A DNA stretch of 64,000 bases from Siphonodentalium dalli (lineage: Eukaryota > Mollusca > Scaphopoda > Gadilida > Siphonodentaliidae): NCBI GenBank assembly GCA_032622095.1, contig CP136061.1:137167587-137231586 (forward strand), in the 5' to 3' direction. Of this stretch, positions 33,931 through 45,849 are shown piece by piece. The translations under genes were made by a program, and so were the position numbers. Position 1 is the first letter of the stretch. Each line of letters begins with the position of its first letter. The notes under the pieces were generated by a model. That model had not been told where the DNA came from. It saw nothing but the letters and a program-made list of their open reading frames with translations, and did not search any database.

Positions 33931-34730
33931 CACTTGTGCGTCAGTGCTATAGTGACTTTTTTCGCATTTCAGCCACAATCATGTTAGTGACAATATTCAA
34001 ATAAAGGATATATTAGTGGCTAAAAGCCAACAATATTACCACTGTATAAAGAAATGCAATATTTGGCCCTAATAAAGTTGTATTTGGGGATTCTACATCT
34101 GGGGGAGATTGAAACTCTGGAGATGGAACATTATAGCACGGAAAACATGACATTTTGTGATCACATGATACCACAGTGGTATATCATTGGCCAATGGTGA
34201 ACATAGAACACTTTAGCACTCAATATTTGACACTATTTGAATCTTCATCCCTTTAGTGTGATCACATGACACGCCGTGGACATGCTTTCTTGTCTTGATG
34301 TCTTGGTGTCAATCGACAGATCACGGCGAGGCGAATCGAGCACCACCAATATTTCATTTTCCCGCCAAAATGGACATTATACATGTAGCACCAGCCGACA
34401 AAATTTATCTAGCTAGTAACGTTTTGAGTTATTAGAACTTTGAAACGTTTTTGATAGCAATTTTATTTTACGGAACTTGTAAGTAAATTATTTGTAACAT
34501 TATGCGTTTCTCTTGTGCGTTCAGGTGCATCGATGCAAATACGTATTCTAACGCGTTTATAGTATAATTTGTTTTCTTGTTGCTGTTGCTACTTTTGTTT
34601 ATATTGATGTTGTTGTTCATCACTGTTTCAATATATATTCCTCAAAAATGGCGATGCTATTTACTGTCAAGCAAGGATATATGACCTTCGGCTATATCCG
34701 TAGATGACATAAAAAATATGGTCATTAAAC
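33931..34730. other. No gene seen
   Basis: AT-rich sequence; no frame or repeat that I can support. Confidence 0.4.
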
Positions 34731-35125
34731 AGACATGGCTCATTCGAACTCCCAATTTTTTCTTTTCGTAATCTGGAAGGTAAACGATATGTTGACAAAT
34801 ACACTATTTGTTTATATACCGGTTTATAGGCTCTGAAATATACTTCACGTGTTCACAACCATTTTCGAGCTTGTCGCACAGAAGTTATACAAAAGCTCTT
34901 TATGTTTACCATATCAGGAACAGACTAACACGGAACACTCTTTTCTGTTCCAAAGTGTTCAAAGTTGTATTTAATGACTTCAATGAGTCTTGCTGTGACA
35001 TATAGTGTTCGTAGAAAGGTAGTTCAAGTATGTATCGACCAATTTTGATACCGGGAGAAATTCAAAAGCGAATATTATTAAGTCTATTTTGGAGCGCAAA
35101 CCACCAAGTAACTTTAATATTTGGG
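34731..35125 (+). repeat. Dispersed repeat also present at 60003-60420
   Basis: Shared in order: ACATGGCTCATTCGA, CTCTTTATG, ATATCAGGAA-AGACTAACACGG, CTCTTTTCTGTTCC, TTCAAAGTTGTATTT, GAGCGCAAACCACCAAGT. About 75-80% similar by eye. At 60 kb it sits inside the 59197-62087 element, so this may be a fragment of that family. Confidence 0.75.
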
Positions 35126-35660
35126 ACCACTATATGATGCTATATAGAGCACCCGGTGTAAGTATTTAAACTTTGTTTGTAATTTTAACTAAGTACTCTT
35201 TGACCCAGCTGCATTCTATCGGACGTGCTAATTGACCTGGATACCTATGTCAATGCCGCCTCTCACCAGGTTTATAACTAATTATGTAGTAATATTGGTA
35301 GAAATCAAGCTAATGACATGCACTGCTTTATAAAATCGAGTTATTCGCAGAGAACAGAGCACTCGGTTGAGAAACGGAGCCCTCGACAGAGAATCGGAGT
35401 CGGAAAATGAACGGTTGATTTCTCTATATTTCTGGATTATTTTTCACTTTTGTTACACACACTAACGTCCACTGACTATAATTTCACGGTATGAAAATTA
35501 CGAAACACTGTTCTAATGTTGTTGTTTTTGACGAATAATGCCGCCGATGGCTCAATGGAGAATAGGAATCGTCTCTCAAAAATACTCTCGAAACTCGGAA
35601 AAGAACCATATCGCCATGGGTAGCCCCCCCCCCACACAGTGCATTAGCACCATGTTGTTG
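35126..35660. other. No gene seen
   Basis: AT-rich sequence with a C run near 35625; nothing recognised. Confidence 0.4.
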
Positions 35661-35679
35661 TTGTGATTCAAAAGAACAG

Positions 35680-36905
35680 AGACGTTATTTCGTGGGAGAA
35701 TCCAGATTCAGATTACGGTTTACACTCCGCACATTGTGGTGCGATAAACGAACATACCAGAATCGATAAACGAACAGGCCGTAATCGTTATTTCGTCGTG
35801 ATCCAGATTCTGATTCTGATTCTGCCATCGGGATCAGAACATTCATAATGTAAACAAACCGAGGTTTCCCTGCCCCGCAGTTTAAAAACACAACACATAA
35901 GAAATCGTCCCTTGGGTACAAATTATTGCAGAATATAAACGATTCATATCAAATAATTTAAAATACCTAGGCAAATGTGTGCTGTCGGGTGTAAATAGGA
36001 CAATTATACTGAAATTAGCCATTAGTGATACTATATAACGCTGGGGAGCATTTAGGTTGACGACGAACTTGAAGCTTGTCAGTTTCATTGCCAATCTCAT
36101 CATGTTTATTTCATAATTCCATCCATAATATAATATTCGGCGGATAACGTCATCATAAAATTTACCGAATTCACGTGAATCTGGATTATGTCTTCTTCTT
36201 TGTTCGAAATTATTCTTATTCAAGAAATAGTAGAATTGTATGATTTCTATGGGTTATCAGATACACGTATATAATATCTAGTCTTAATATAGCAATTCCG
36301 TATTTAAAATGTTTTGTTTCGTTATATGCAGTCGTTTCGCTCTGTCTCTGTATATAATGCCGAAACACAGGCACTTTTTGGCCAAAGTGGTGTGTATTAG
36401 TTGGAAAACAAAGCTTTGTGAGATACTGGTACAAGTAGCTAATGTTGTGGTCTTGTGATTATAGTCCAAATGTCAGTTAATTTATTTGATTAAATAAATA
36501 GTTGCACCCCCTTGGAAATATCCAACCTGACACACCCTATTATTAAAGGGGTTGGAAAATGACCAACTTATGACCATTTCATGCAATAATTACTGGTTGG
36601 AAAATCAAGCAATGAGAACAATTCCAACCTATATCTGGTGTCAAATGTCCAACCAATGCTGTATCAGGAACGAAATTTCCAACTGTTGGAAATTTATCAA
36701 AGTTGTGCCAGGTTGTGCCACCAACTTGGTGGGGGTATAGACACTCGATCCAACCACCCCTTTCGCCACATCCATGTACAACTGACAAGTGTCGTTTGTT
36801 CTCCACAACGTCTTCGGAATTTGATTCAGGAGAGCTATTAGAAATGTTTGCCCTCATCAAAAACGCACTTTAACCTGAAAAAAGACGCGATTGAGTTGAC
36901 AGCTA
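35680..36905 (+). repeat. 1.33-kb tandem duplication, copy 1
   Basis: Matches 37015-38190 at an offset of about 1331 bp, roughly 90% identical with small indels. Shared landmarks are CAGAACATTCATAATGTAAA, GAGGTTTCCCTGCCCCGC and CAACGTCTTCGGAATTTGAT. Both copies hold a minus-strand frame starting MNKNNFEQRRRHNPDSREFG (113 codons here, 85 in copy 2). It ends differently in each and is not recognised. TTGGAAATATCCAACC-type palindromic motifs lie near 36518-36700. Confidence 0.92.
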
Positions 36906-37010
36906 ATTAGAAAGAAATAGAAGAAATGCATAACTCACGTAAAACGTTATATATTCCGGTTCCGAATTCCTATTTTTTTATGAAACCTCCACTTTAAATG
37001 TCTCTCGCCT

Positions 37011-38190
37011 GAGTCGTTATTTCGTGGTAGAATCCAGATTCAGAATCCAAAACTGATTACGGGGGCGAGGCTAAATTACGGGGCGATGCTAAATTACGCG
37101 GAATCTAGGTCAGATTTTGAAATCCACCTGGTCGTGATCCAGATTCTGATTCTGTCATCGGAAGGAGAACATTCATAATGTAAACAAACCGAGGTTTCCC
37201 TGCCCCGCGGTTTAAAAACACAACACATAAGAAACCGTCCCTTGGGTACAAATTATTGCAGAATATAAACGATTCATATCAAATAATTTAAAATACCTAG
37301 GCAAATGTGTGCTGTCGGGTGTAAACGGGGACAATTTTACTGAAATTAGCCATTAGTGATACTATATAACGCTGGGAGACTCTTCGGTTGATGACGAGCT
37401 TGAAGCTTGTCAATTTAATTGCCAATCTCATCATGTTTATTTCATAATTCCATCCATAAAATAATATTCGGCGGATAACGTCATCATAAAATTTACCGAA
37501 TTCACGTGAATCTGGATTATGTCTTCTTCTTTGTTCGAAATTATTCTTATTCAAGAAATAGTAGAATTGTATGATTTCTATGGGTTATCAGATACACGTA
37601 TATAATATCTAGTCTTAATATAGCAATTCCGTATTTAAAATGTTTTGTTATATGCAGTTTCGCAGTTTCGCAGTTTCGCTCTGTCTCTGTAGTGCCGAAA
37701 CACAGGCATTTTTTGGCCAAAGTGGTGTGCATTAGTTGGAAAACAAAGCTTTGCGAGATACCGGTACAAGTAGCTAATGTTGTGGTCTTGTGATTATAGT
37801 CGAAATGTCAGTCAATTTAATTGATTAAATAAATAGTTGCACCCCCTTGGAAATATCCAACCTGACATACCCTAAGGGGTTGGAAAATTACTGATGACCA
37901 TTTCGTGCACTAATGGTTGCAAAATCAAGCAATGAGAACAATTCCAACCCATAGCAGGTGTCAAATGTCCAACCAATGGTGTATCAGACACGAAATTTCC
38001 AACTGTTGGAAATTTACCAAAGTTGGTGGGGGTAGACATCCCAACCACCCCCTCTCGCACATCCATGTACAACTGACAAGTGCCGTGTGTTCTCCACAAC
38101 GTCTTCGGAATTTGATTCAGGAGAGCTATTAGAAATTCTTGCCCTCATCAATAAACACACTTTGACTTCAGCTAAGTAGGTGCCATGTAT
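37011..38190 (+). repeat. 1.33-kb tandem duplication, copy 2
   Basis: Second copy of 35680-36905. It starts at GAGTCGTTATTTCGTGG, the same sequence found at the centre of the 38.4-kb palindrome. The conserved minus-strand frame is 85 codons here (37297-37554) and breaks off because of an indel near 37325. Confidence 0.92.
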
Positions 38191-38700
38191 ATATATACAC
38201 ATAGAAGAAAAGCATAACTTTCACGACAAACATGAACATTATAAATATAGGATATAAATGATACTTGTATCAAATACATGAGTCATGTTTGACACTGGAA
38301 GAACGTTAAACAATATATCGGAGACACGTGAATTTAAAAATCTGACCTGGAATCCGTGTAATCTCGATTCAGCACCGCCCCGTAATCGGTTTCGGATGCT
38401 GCATGAATCCAGATTCTCACACGAAATAACGACTCTGAGTCGTTATTTCGTTGTAGAATCCGGATTCAGAATCCGAAACCGATTACGGGGGCGGGGATAA
38501 ATTACGCGGGTTCTATGGGTCAGATTTTGAAATCCACCTAGTCTTATATTTATAACGTTCTGACATGTTTGTTCTGAAAGTTATGCATTTCTTCTATTTG
38601 TTTTCTAATTAGCTGTCAATCCGCACTCCATCGCGTCTTTTTTCCAGTTTAAATGTGTTTATTGGTGAGGGCAATTTCTATAGAGTTCTACTCATCTAGC
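38146..38700. repeat. Palindrome at the end of the tandem duplication
   Basis: Centre at about 38433 (GACTCTGAGTC). Inner arms pair CCCCGTAATCGGTTTCGGAT with ATCCGAAACCGATTACGGGG. Outer arms pair CCCTCATCAATAAACACA with TGTGTTTATTGGTGAGGG, and AAGCATAACTTTC with GAAAGTTATGCATTTC. It looks like an inverted element whose half-copy also marks the junction between the tandem copies. Confidence 0.75.
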
Positions 38701-39564
38701 GAATGCATTGGTGGCCTTTAAAACTCAGGCGAAAGTCTGACGCAATAAAACAAAGGACCCTCCTCTGCGAGGTACTCTTAGCCTCGTGGGAAGACAGAGC
38801 AATGTCTATCGAAAGGCGCTGACAAAAGCAATAAATCCATTGATAACCTTTGTCCGAAGTGAATGAAATTTGTGATATATGGGATAACAGAGAGACATTT
38901 TCTCTGTAGAAAATAATTATCTCTACGTCAGAAAACTGTGAGTCGAGACAATATTTAGTCCCGACTCAATATCAGATTGCGAATGTACGTGTTCGTAGAG
39001 TCTGGAGTATATACACTACGATAAGTAAAGAACTGCTGGTGGGTGAATTGATTTTGAATCAGGCACGATCAATGAGAAATTGGGGCACTTCACCTAAACA
39101 AACCTGTAAACAGTTAGTTAATTGGGGTTTAATGTCAGTTTCAATGGCTATGGCCATGTCATGTCATGACAATAGAGTAGACTTAAATTCAGACTATACG
39201 GCGTTCCTTTACTGCTCCCCCATCATTTAGAAGACTATATCGTGGTCATTTTCTTTACTCAATGCTGGAACATTGCGAAAGGGTGATTGGGGGGGGGGGG
39301 CTAACACCGGGATGGTCGAAAGGGCTGTTACTTTCCTTCACCCCTCATGTTTCGGCCTTCAGTATTAATAAATAAATACTAATATTGTTTCTTGTTTCGT
39401 ATCTAAGATGGTGGTGGATTCGATTCGTCAGGAGGAGGAGTGCTGCTTGATGACGGATGGTGGTACATGTATACATGTGTTTTATGCCCTCATCGTCTCT
39501 CCGGGAATAGCTCAATTTAGTGTGGTGGGGGTCGCCTGAGTCAGCTCCCTTGTAGAAGCTGCCC
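38701..39564. other. No gene seen
   Basis: A G run lies at about 39290-39300. Frames are short and unrecognised. Confidence 0.4.
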
Positions 39565-39962
39565 TCAATGATTTTTTGTATGGTTAGGTAATGATGTGAT
39601 ATTCTTTTTCTTTTTTTTTGTAAGCCGATCCAAGAGTTCTTTATCCAGACGAGCCCCTTTCTCGTGATATGCATCATTCTTGTGTGGATTGGAGTCACCG
39701 GCCTTTCCAGGTATCTCGGCATCTGTGGGACGTCGGGTGGTCCTGGTTAAATTATGTGGCAGGGACAACCGGGTGATGTCGGCGTCCCTGGATCCACTGG
39801 CAGCAGCATCACTGACGGCTGGGACAAAGTGGGAGATATCTGGGCGTCTCTCAGCTCTCACTTGTTTCCACTTGAACCTCATGTCGGCGTCTCTTGGTCT
39901 TGATGAGATTTCGAGTGCAAAAACGGATGGTGCATGGGGGGGGGGGGGTTTCTTAAAAACAT
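39565..39962 (-). CDS. Coding-like ORF or exon, function unknown
   Basis: This local GC-rich island in AT-rich DNA carries a 138-codon minus-strand frame (39981-39565). From about 39915 downward it is hydrophilic and charged, with three related motifs: SRPRDADMRFKW, SGSRDADITRL and RPTDAEIPG, suggesting an internal repeat of 30-40 residues. It ends with a Lys-rich run (TKKKKKNITSLP). A poly-C tract at about 39937-39948 precedes the good part, so the upstream MQAQEKHVF start is doubtful; an exon starting after the tract is as likely. The opposite strand is also open (119 codons, 39680-40039), which weakens the case. I recognise no family. It could be an exon, a decayed transposon frame, or chance. 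Confidence 0.3.
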
Positions 39963-40202
39963 GTTTTTCCTGTGCTTGCAATCTTTTTCCTAATAGGTGT
40001 TTTCATAATTACAGACAGACACTGATACTGTTCTATTGACCAGTAGCCTAAATAACACTGTTTTGGTAGGCGGGTGAATATATATGTTGCAATACTGTGG
40101 TGCTTTAATTTTCCTCAGATTAAACCGAGGTCTCAAGCCCATATATAACATCATGGGCAATGATTTATAATTAACTTGAGAAATATATAGCAAAACATAT
40201 TA

Positions 40203-40278
40203 TCTATTATATATTTTGGATGTATGTATGTATGTCTGTAAGTACGTATGTATGTATGTGTGTATGTATGTATGTATG

Positions 40279-40309
<31 letters not shown>

Positions 40310-40804
40310 TGTATGTATGTATGTATGCGTGTGTGTATCTGTGTATGTATGTGTGTATGTATGCATGTGTATGTGTGTATTTGTGTTATAGACACGAAAA
40401 CTATTCTACCGATCCAACTCAAATTTGGTATGCAGGCCAACTTTGATCCGGATAACAATATGGGCGGGTCCAATTTCATGTGCGACCGTGTTGTTGACAT
40501 TGACTTCGCTCATATACGCTCATATAGGCATGTTTCTGGACCTCGACGGGTCTGACTCAAATTTGGTATGTAGGCCTACTTTGAACAATATGGGCGGGTC
40601 CAATTTCACGTACGGCCATGTCCTTGACATTGACCTTGACCTCGCCCATATACGCTCATATAGGCATGTTTCTGGGCCGATCGAACAATAGTTTTTTTCT
40701 TTCTCCTAATACTTTTCAACGTTGTTCGCTCAGTATTTGAACAGACGGAGGCGATCGCAAAGAAATCCCTAAATAGCCCGGAAGTGGTCGGGCACATCAG
40801 CTAG
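40203..40804 (+). mobile_element. Non-autonomous Helitron (chain member 1, 602 bp)
   Basis: Starts TCTATTATATATTTTGGATG after an A. It contains a long (TATG)n tract (40217-40383) and two related sub-units with ATATGGGCGGGTCCAATTTC and TTGACCTTGACC (to about 40640). It ends GCCCGGAAGTGGTCGGGC-ACATCAG-CTAG at 40801-40804 (hairpin loop mutated). Confidence 0.85.
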
Positions 40805-41483
40805 TCTCATATATATTTTGAAGACCTCTGTCTGTATGTTTGTCTGTCTGTATGTTTGTCTGTAATGTTTGTCATTAATACAAATCTACGATTCTCGACC
40901 GATCGGGACGAAACTTGGTACGTGTGTGTAGTTTGACCAGGCGGTGGACGTTGTCGTATTGGCGAGCCCGTGCAGCGCCCGCTTCACACGTGCGCAGACG
41001 AGATCTCGGAAACGGGTGGAGCTATCGACTTGAAATTTGCTATGTGAATGTATCTTGCCCCGGATACGAATTTTATCGGGTCGCCGAGCCCGTGCGACGC
41101 CAGCTTCGCGCATGCGCAGACCAGATCTCGGAAACGGGTGGAGCTATCGACTTGAAATTTGGTATGTGAATGTATCTTGCCCCGGATACGAATTTTATCG
41201 GGTCGCCGAGCCCGTGCGACGCCAGCTTCGTGCATGCGCAGACCAGATCTCGGAAACGGGTAGAGCTATCGACTTGAAATTTGGAACGTCGTGCTGGGTA
41301 GAGCTATCGACTTGAAATTTCGTTTTTGAATAGCCCGGACAACGTCGGGCCTCAGCTTCGCGCATGCGCAGACCAGATCTCGGAAACGGGTGGAGCTATC
41401 GACTTGAAATTTGGTTTTTGAATAGCTATCGACTTGAAATTTGGTTTTTGAATAGCCCGGACAACGTCGGGCTCATCGGCTAG
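40805..41483 (+). mobile_element. Non-autonomous Helitron (chain member 2, 679 bp)
   Basis: Starts TCTCATATATATTTTGAAGA directly after the CTAG of member 1. It has CTGTCTGTATG repeats, then several 115-125 bp sub-repeats with CGGAAACGGGTGGAGCTATC, and ends GCCCGGACAACGTCGGGC-TCATCGG-CTAG. Same subfamily as the 28447-29345 elements but in the opposite orientation. A truncated internal duplication carries an extra GCCCGGAC...GTCGGGC hairpin at about 41333-41350. Confidence 0.87.
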
Positions 41484-41781
41484 TCTATTATATATTTTGG
41501 AACTTCTGTCTGTGTATATGTGTGTATGTGTTATTGACTCGAAAACTGCTTGACCGATACTATTCAAATTTAGTATGTATGACTACTTTGGTCCCGGAAA
41601 TAATATGGGCAGGTTCAATTTCACGTGCGACCGCGTCCTTGACCTTGACATTGACCTCGCTCATATACGCTCATATAGGCATGTTTCTGGACCGATCGAA
41701 CAATAGTTTTTTTCCTTCTCCTAATATTTTTCAACGTTGAAATCCATAAATAGCCCGGACGAAGCTGGGCACATCAGCTAG
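41484..41781 (+). mobile_element. Non-autonomous Helitron (chain member 3, 298 bp)
   Basis: Starts TCTATTATATATTTTGGAAC at the preceding CTAG and ends GCCCGGACGAAGCTGGGC-ACATCAG-CTAG. Contains TTGACCTTGACATTGACC and ACGCTCATATAGGCATG, shared with members 1 and 4. Confidence 0.87.
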
Positions 41782-42087
41782 TCTATTATATATTTTTGAA
41801 TTTCTGTCTGTGTATGTATGTATGTGTGTTATGTACTCGAAAACGGCTTGACCGATCCGACTCAAATCTGGTATGTAGGCCTACTTTGATCCCGGGAATA
41901 ATATGGACTGGTCCAATTTCACGCGCGACCGTGTCATTGATCTTGACCATGAACTCGCTCATATACGCTCCTATAGGCATGTTTCTTGACCGATCGAACA
42001 ATAGTTTATCCAGACGCTGTACATTCTGCCCCGACGGAGGCAATGAAATCCCTAAATAGCCCGGACGAAGTCTGGCAGATCAGCTAG
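41782..42087 (+). mobile_element. Non-autonomous Helitron (chain member 4, 306 bp)
   Basis: Starts TCTATTATATATTTTTGAAT at the preceding CTAG and ends GCCCGGACGAAGTCTGGC-AGATCAG-CTAG before a T. The 85-87 codon frames on both strands are not genes. Confidence 0.87.
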
Positions 42088-42211
42088 TTATTGACTAAAA
42101 AAGGGAGATATTTGAGGAAGTCCTTTAACTAAATAATGGACATATTTGAAAACAAAAGGTCCACCCACCAAATACAGGTATTATGGGAATTTCACTTAAT
42201 GTAGAACGAAG

Positions 42212-42715
42212 TGAAAGGCACGTGAGGCCTTAGTTGTCGAAAATGTTCATATTTGTTCTAATAGCCGTAAACAGAAAAAACATTAAAACGCATACAGTTT
42301 CGTTCATATATACCATGACCATCACGTAAACAGCATGTTATCATAAAGACCTACTATATTTTACCTAAGCGAGAGCCTGCTTGTGTTACAGAAGACAGCA
42401 CAATGCTACTGGCTAATCACACACAAATGGCATAAACGCTCTTTATTAGTTCCATATCAGGAATTCACCAACAAAGAACGCTCTTTATGTTTACCATCAT
42501 AATATAAAAAAAACACTAGAAAAGTAACTTTTTATGCTTTTGTTTACATAACAGTGGTCAAACATTTGATAATAACATACTGCTTATGCGATATTTCTTA
42601 TTTGTATACGGACACAGTCTGTCTACATTTTGATGTTCTTTCTGTTTGTGGCGGTTTTTGACGGGTGGAAATATTTTCACAGGATACCCACCGCCAAGGC
42701 CAACCGTACCTTTAA
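42212..42715 (-). mobile_element. TTAA-flanked element (family T2), copy 2, inverted
   Basis: The 496-bp copy matches 12871-13372 in reverse orientation. The right flank is TTAA (42712-42715); the left is mutated to TGAA. Landmarks such as AAAGAGCGTTC (here reversed), CCTAAGC and CACCGCCAAGGCCAACCGTA are shared. Confidence 0.8.
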
Positions 42716-43440
42716 ACACTTGTTGCGTTGTAAATTATTTCATACAATTCTCCGTTATTTCGTTAAACTGCGTTCTATTTAGAGTTACCGCCCTTCCTAA
42801 TTCTGCTTAAACTGAAGTTCCCCTGTTAAGTTTTATCGATGGATCCCATATACCTCGATTTCGCCATTTCCAGGTGAAGATCCCACGAATGTTATATCGA
42901 GAGAATCTGCCCCGGGATTATTCGTATATATACGGTGCATGGATCCTGGAAGGATCATCTGTTCAAATTACGTAGGGATAATTTGGAGGTAAATTAGCAA
43001 ATGAGCTATGTCCGTTTAACTTACATATTGTTCAGGTGTCGAAGCAGGATTTTACTGCGATATTTATAAGCTTCTGTTTTGTTTCATCGCCGTGACATTT
43101 CAATAGTTATATAAATCAGATCAGGAGATCAGGGAAATCCGGTTAACTTTCTGATTGGTTGGATATATATACATATATTATACAAGTTGACCGAATTACA
43201 ATGACTTTTGACAACAACTTAACCGACATGTTCTCCATTCAGAGACGTGGCGACAAGGGGGTTTGGGGGGGGGGGTGTCTCACCCCCCCCCCCAACTTTG
43301 GTCAAAATTTTCAACAGTTGGAAATTTCATACCTACCAAAACATTAGTTGGAAATTTCATACCAACAGTTTTCTTGTAATTTGATTTTCTAACAATTTAT
43401 TGGGGGGAATTAATTGTTTTTGGACCAATATTTGCATATT
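42716..43440. other. No gene seen; C/G runs
   Basis: GGGGGGGGGG (about 43265-43275) and CCCCCCCCC (about 43283-43292) flank TGTCTCA. The rest is AT-rich and unrecognised. Confidence 0.4.
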
Positions 43441-44120
43441 TTCCTATTTTTTGTCATAATTTTGGACTGAAAAGGTCATCAGTTGGAAATTTTCCAACCT
43501 TATGGGGTGTGTGACAGGTTGGAAATTTCCAACACTTGGAAAGCTTGTGTCCTGGTCCCTCCCCCGTGGCCAGTCAAAAACTGCTAGTTAATTTAAGAAA
43601 ATAATATTATCATACATTTGGTCAACATTGTCATTGGAATTGTCATCAGTTGGAAATTTTCCAACCTAAGTGGGGGTGTCAGGTTTGAAATTTCCAACTC
43701 TAGGAAGACTTGAGGCTAGTCTAGATGTTATGATTTTACGATTTTTTTGTTCAGATTTCAAAATTTTCGCACACCGGGCAAATCAATATTCGGCCCGGTC
43801 TGTCATTGTCCCTCGTGGCCAATACAAAACTGCTAATTAGTTTAACAAAACAATATTTTACTACATTTGGTGAAACTTATGGACTAAAATGGTCATCAGT
43901 TGGAGAATTTTTCGACCTGAGGGGAGTATGAGGTTTGAAATTTCCAACACTATAGGAAAGCTTCAGTTGAGGTCAGTATAGATACTAGGATTTGCGATTT
44001 TCTTGTATAGTTTTCAAAATGTTCTCACACCGGGCCGAAGAACCATGGTCAGTCCAGTGTGTCCTGCATGGTCTCTTGTCCGTAGCCGTGTGCATTTGAA
44101 TTTTTCAGGTTAAAATATCT
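43300..44120 (+). repeat. Diverged tandem repeats of about 230 bp with TTGGAAATTTCC motifs
   Basis: About three units (near 43475, 43650 and 43890), each containing GGTCATCAGTTGGA-AATTTTCCAACCT, GGTTTGAAATTTCCAAC, an ACTGCTA-TTA-TTTAA segment and TTTTCAAAATTTTCGCACACCGGGC. Related GTTGGAAA motifs occur near 36520-36700, 37850-38015 and 59147-59175. Confidence 0.7.
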
Positions 44121-45538
44121 GAATGTTCTCATACCGGGAATATAGAACCATGGTTTATGAATATATAGGATATTAGGCCTGATCACTGAGGTGCAAGGGG
44201 GTGCAAATGGAATTATGCAAAACTTGTGTTTGGCCTGATTCAGATTCAAAGGGGGGAGGTGCAGTTGTAATTCCCAAGGTGGACACCCCAACGCCCCAAC
44301 GGAGACCATCTAGCCACGCCCCTGTCTCCAATCCCCTTCACTTCACACTTAAGAATTTTATAATAGCCAACAGAGTGGAGTGGTCCATGCACCACCGCTT
44401 ACACAAATGAATGGACCAATCAAAATGAGCGTCACGCGTGACAATGCGCATAACAAGGATGTTGTTCGAACACAAACTGTCCAGTTTGGTCTCATTCTTA
44501 ATGAGCCAATCAGCAACACTCATCTGGTGGTGACTGACAATTCTTAACTCGGGGAACGTCAGATCTCGTGGAAAATTACGTTTTAACGTTTATGCGCCGA
44601 GTATACGACAATATATACATGGGAGACATCAATGTTTTTTTTATAGCTTTTCAATACTGCGCAATTCGGATATATATAGGTTTAATCTGTTCCCACACCA
44701 ACAGCAATTCGATCTCAAGTTCTCAACACCATAGAAATTCCAATCGAACGTTCATATACCTGAATCGGTCACTGCAAAACAATATACACAAATCTGTTTT
44801 AATGGTGTCCACATACATGATACGGTGTGCAAATTGTGTTGTTTTTTGTAATTCAGATGGAATCAAATTGCACAGGAACCCAATTTATCACATAATTAGC
44901 CTTTAAAACCGGCCTCATATTTTTAGTAAGACACACGTACGTGTGTTATCGGCACACGCAGTGACGTAAGAGCGTATCGCAATGATATAGATGTCAATGC
45001 CGGGACTTTATTATTATGTTTATTAGAATATAATTATGATATTCAATTTGGGTTATCTAATTTTGACTGTGAGATAAACATGGGTGATAAGGGTGGGTGA
45101 ACAATTTTGTCAACACGAAAAGACACATTTAAGATGGAACTATATTGTTGCTTGAAGGTGTATTTACTTCCTCTTTGGTTGTGATGAGGAAATCAATATT
45201 AATTTTTGTTTAACCCCAGAAGTTTAGAGATCGTTTTCCTTACTAAAATGTGATTAACTGATAAAATGGACTCGTCTCAAATTCATCGCAGTTATATACA
45301 TATTTATTAACCGACTGCACTAAACTCGATACGAGCCGTGTTTCAGTGTATATATACACTCATCGCACAATAGCTGGTGTGTGCACATTACACGCACGAC
45401 GCGCCCCACCGCCATGACGTATACGACGCCCGGTATAGAGTTGTTGCAGTTCTCAATTATTTAATGCTTATAAGTTATACTAAAGCTGACATTGAAAATT
45501 ATAACAGACCCATATTACGACCAAAAATACGAGTACAT
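44121..45538. other. No gene seen
   Basis: AT-rich sequence; a 112-codon plus-strand frame (44568-44906) has no domain or splice bounds. Confidence 0.4.
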
Positions 45539-45791
45539 AAGCGAGATCACTGAGTCGCGGCCATATTGGATTCATCCAGCCCCCCCCCCCCCACGTTCCC
45601 ATTTTTAAGTGCTACATGTGAAAGTTCTGGAGGTGCATTCCATATATGGAATTAATGAATATTCAAAATCTCCATATATGGAATCATGAATATTCAAAAG
45701 TTCTATATATGGAATGCACCTCCGGAACTTTGACATGTAGCACTTAAACCGCGGAACGGGGGCTGGGTGAATCCAATCCAGTGATCTCGCT
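45539..45791. mobile_element. Foldback MITE (family F1), copy 2
   Basis: AGCGAGATCACTG at 45540 pairs with CAGTGATCTCGCT at about 45791. AAGTGCTACATGTGAAAGTT pairs with AACTTTGACATGTAGCACTT. The centre carries two CATATATGGAAT motifs. Same family as 20515-20745. A C run interrupts the left arm. Confidence 0.85.
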
Positions 45792-45849
45792 TATTATCAC
45801 CGGCATGTGCATGACGACATGTTTTAAATCGAAACCAAAAACCTAAACC

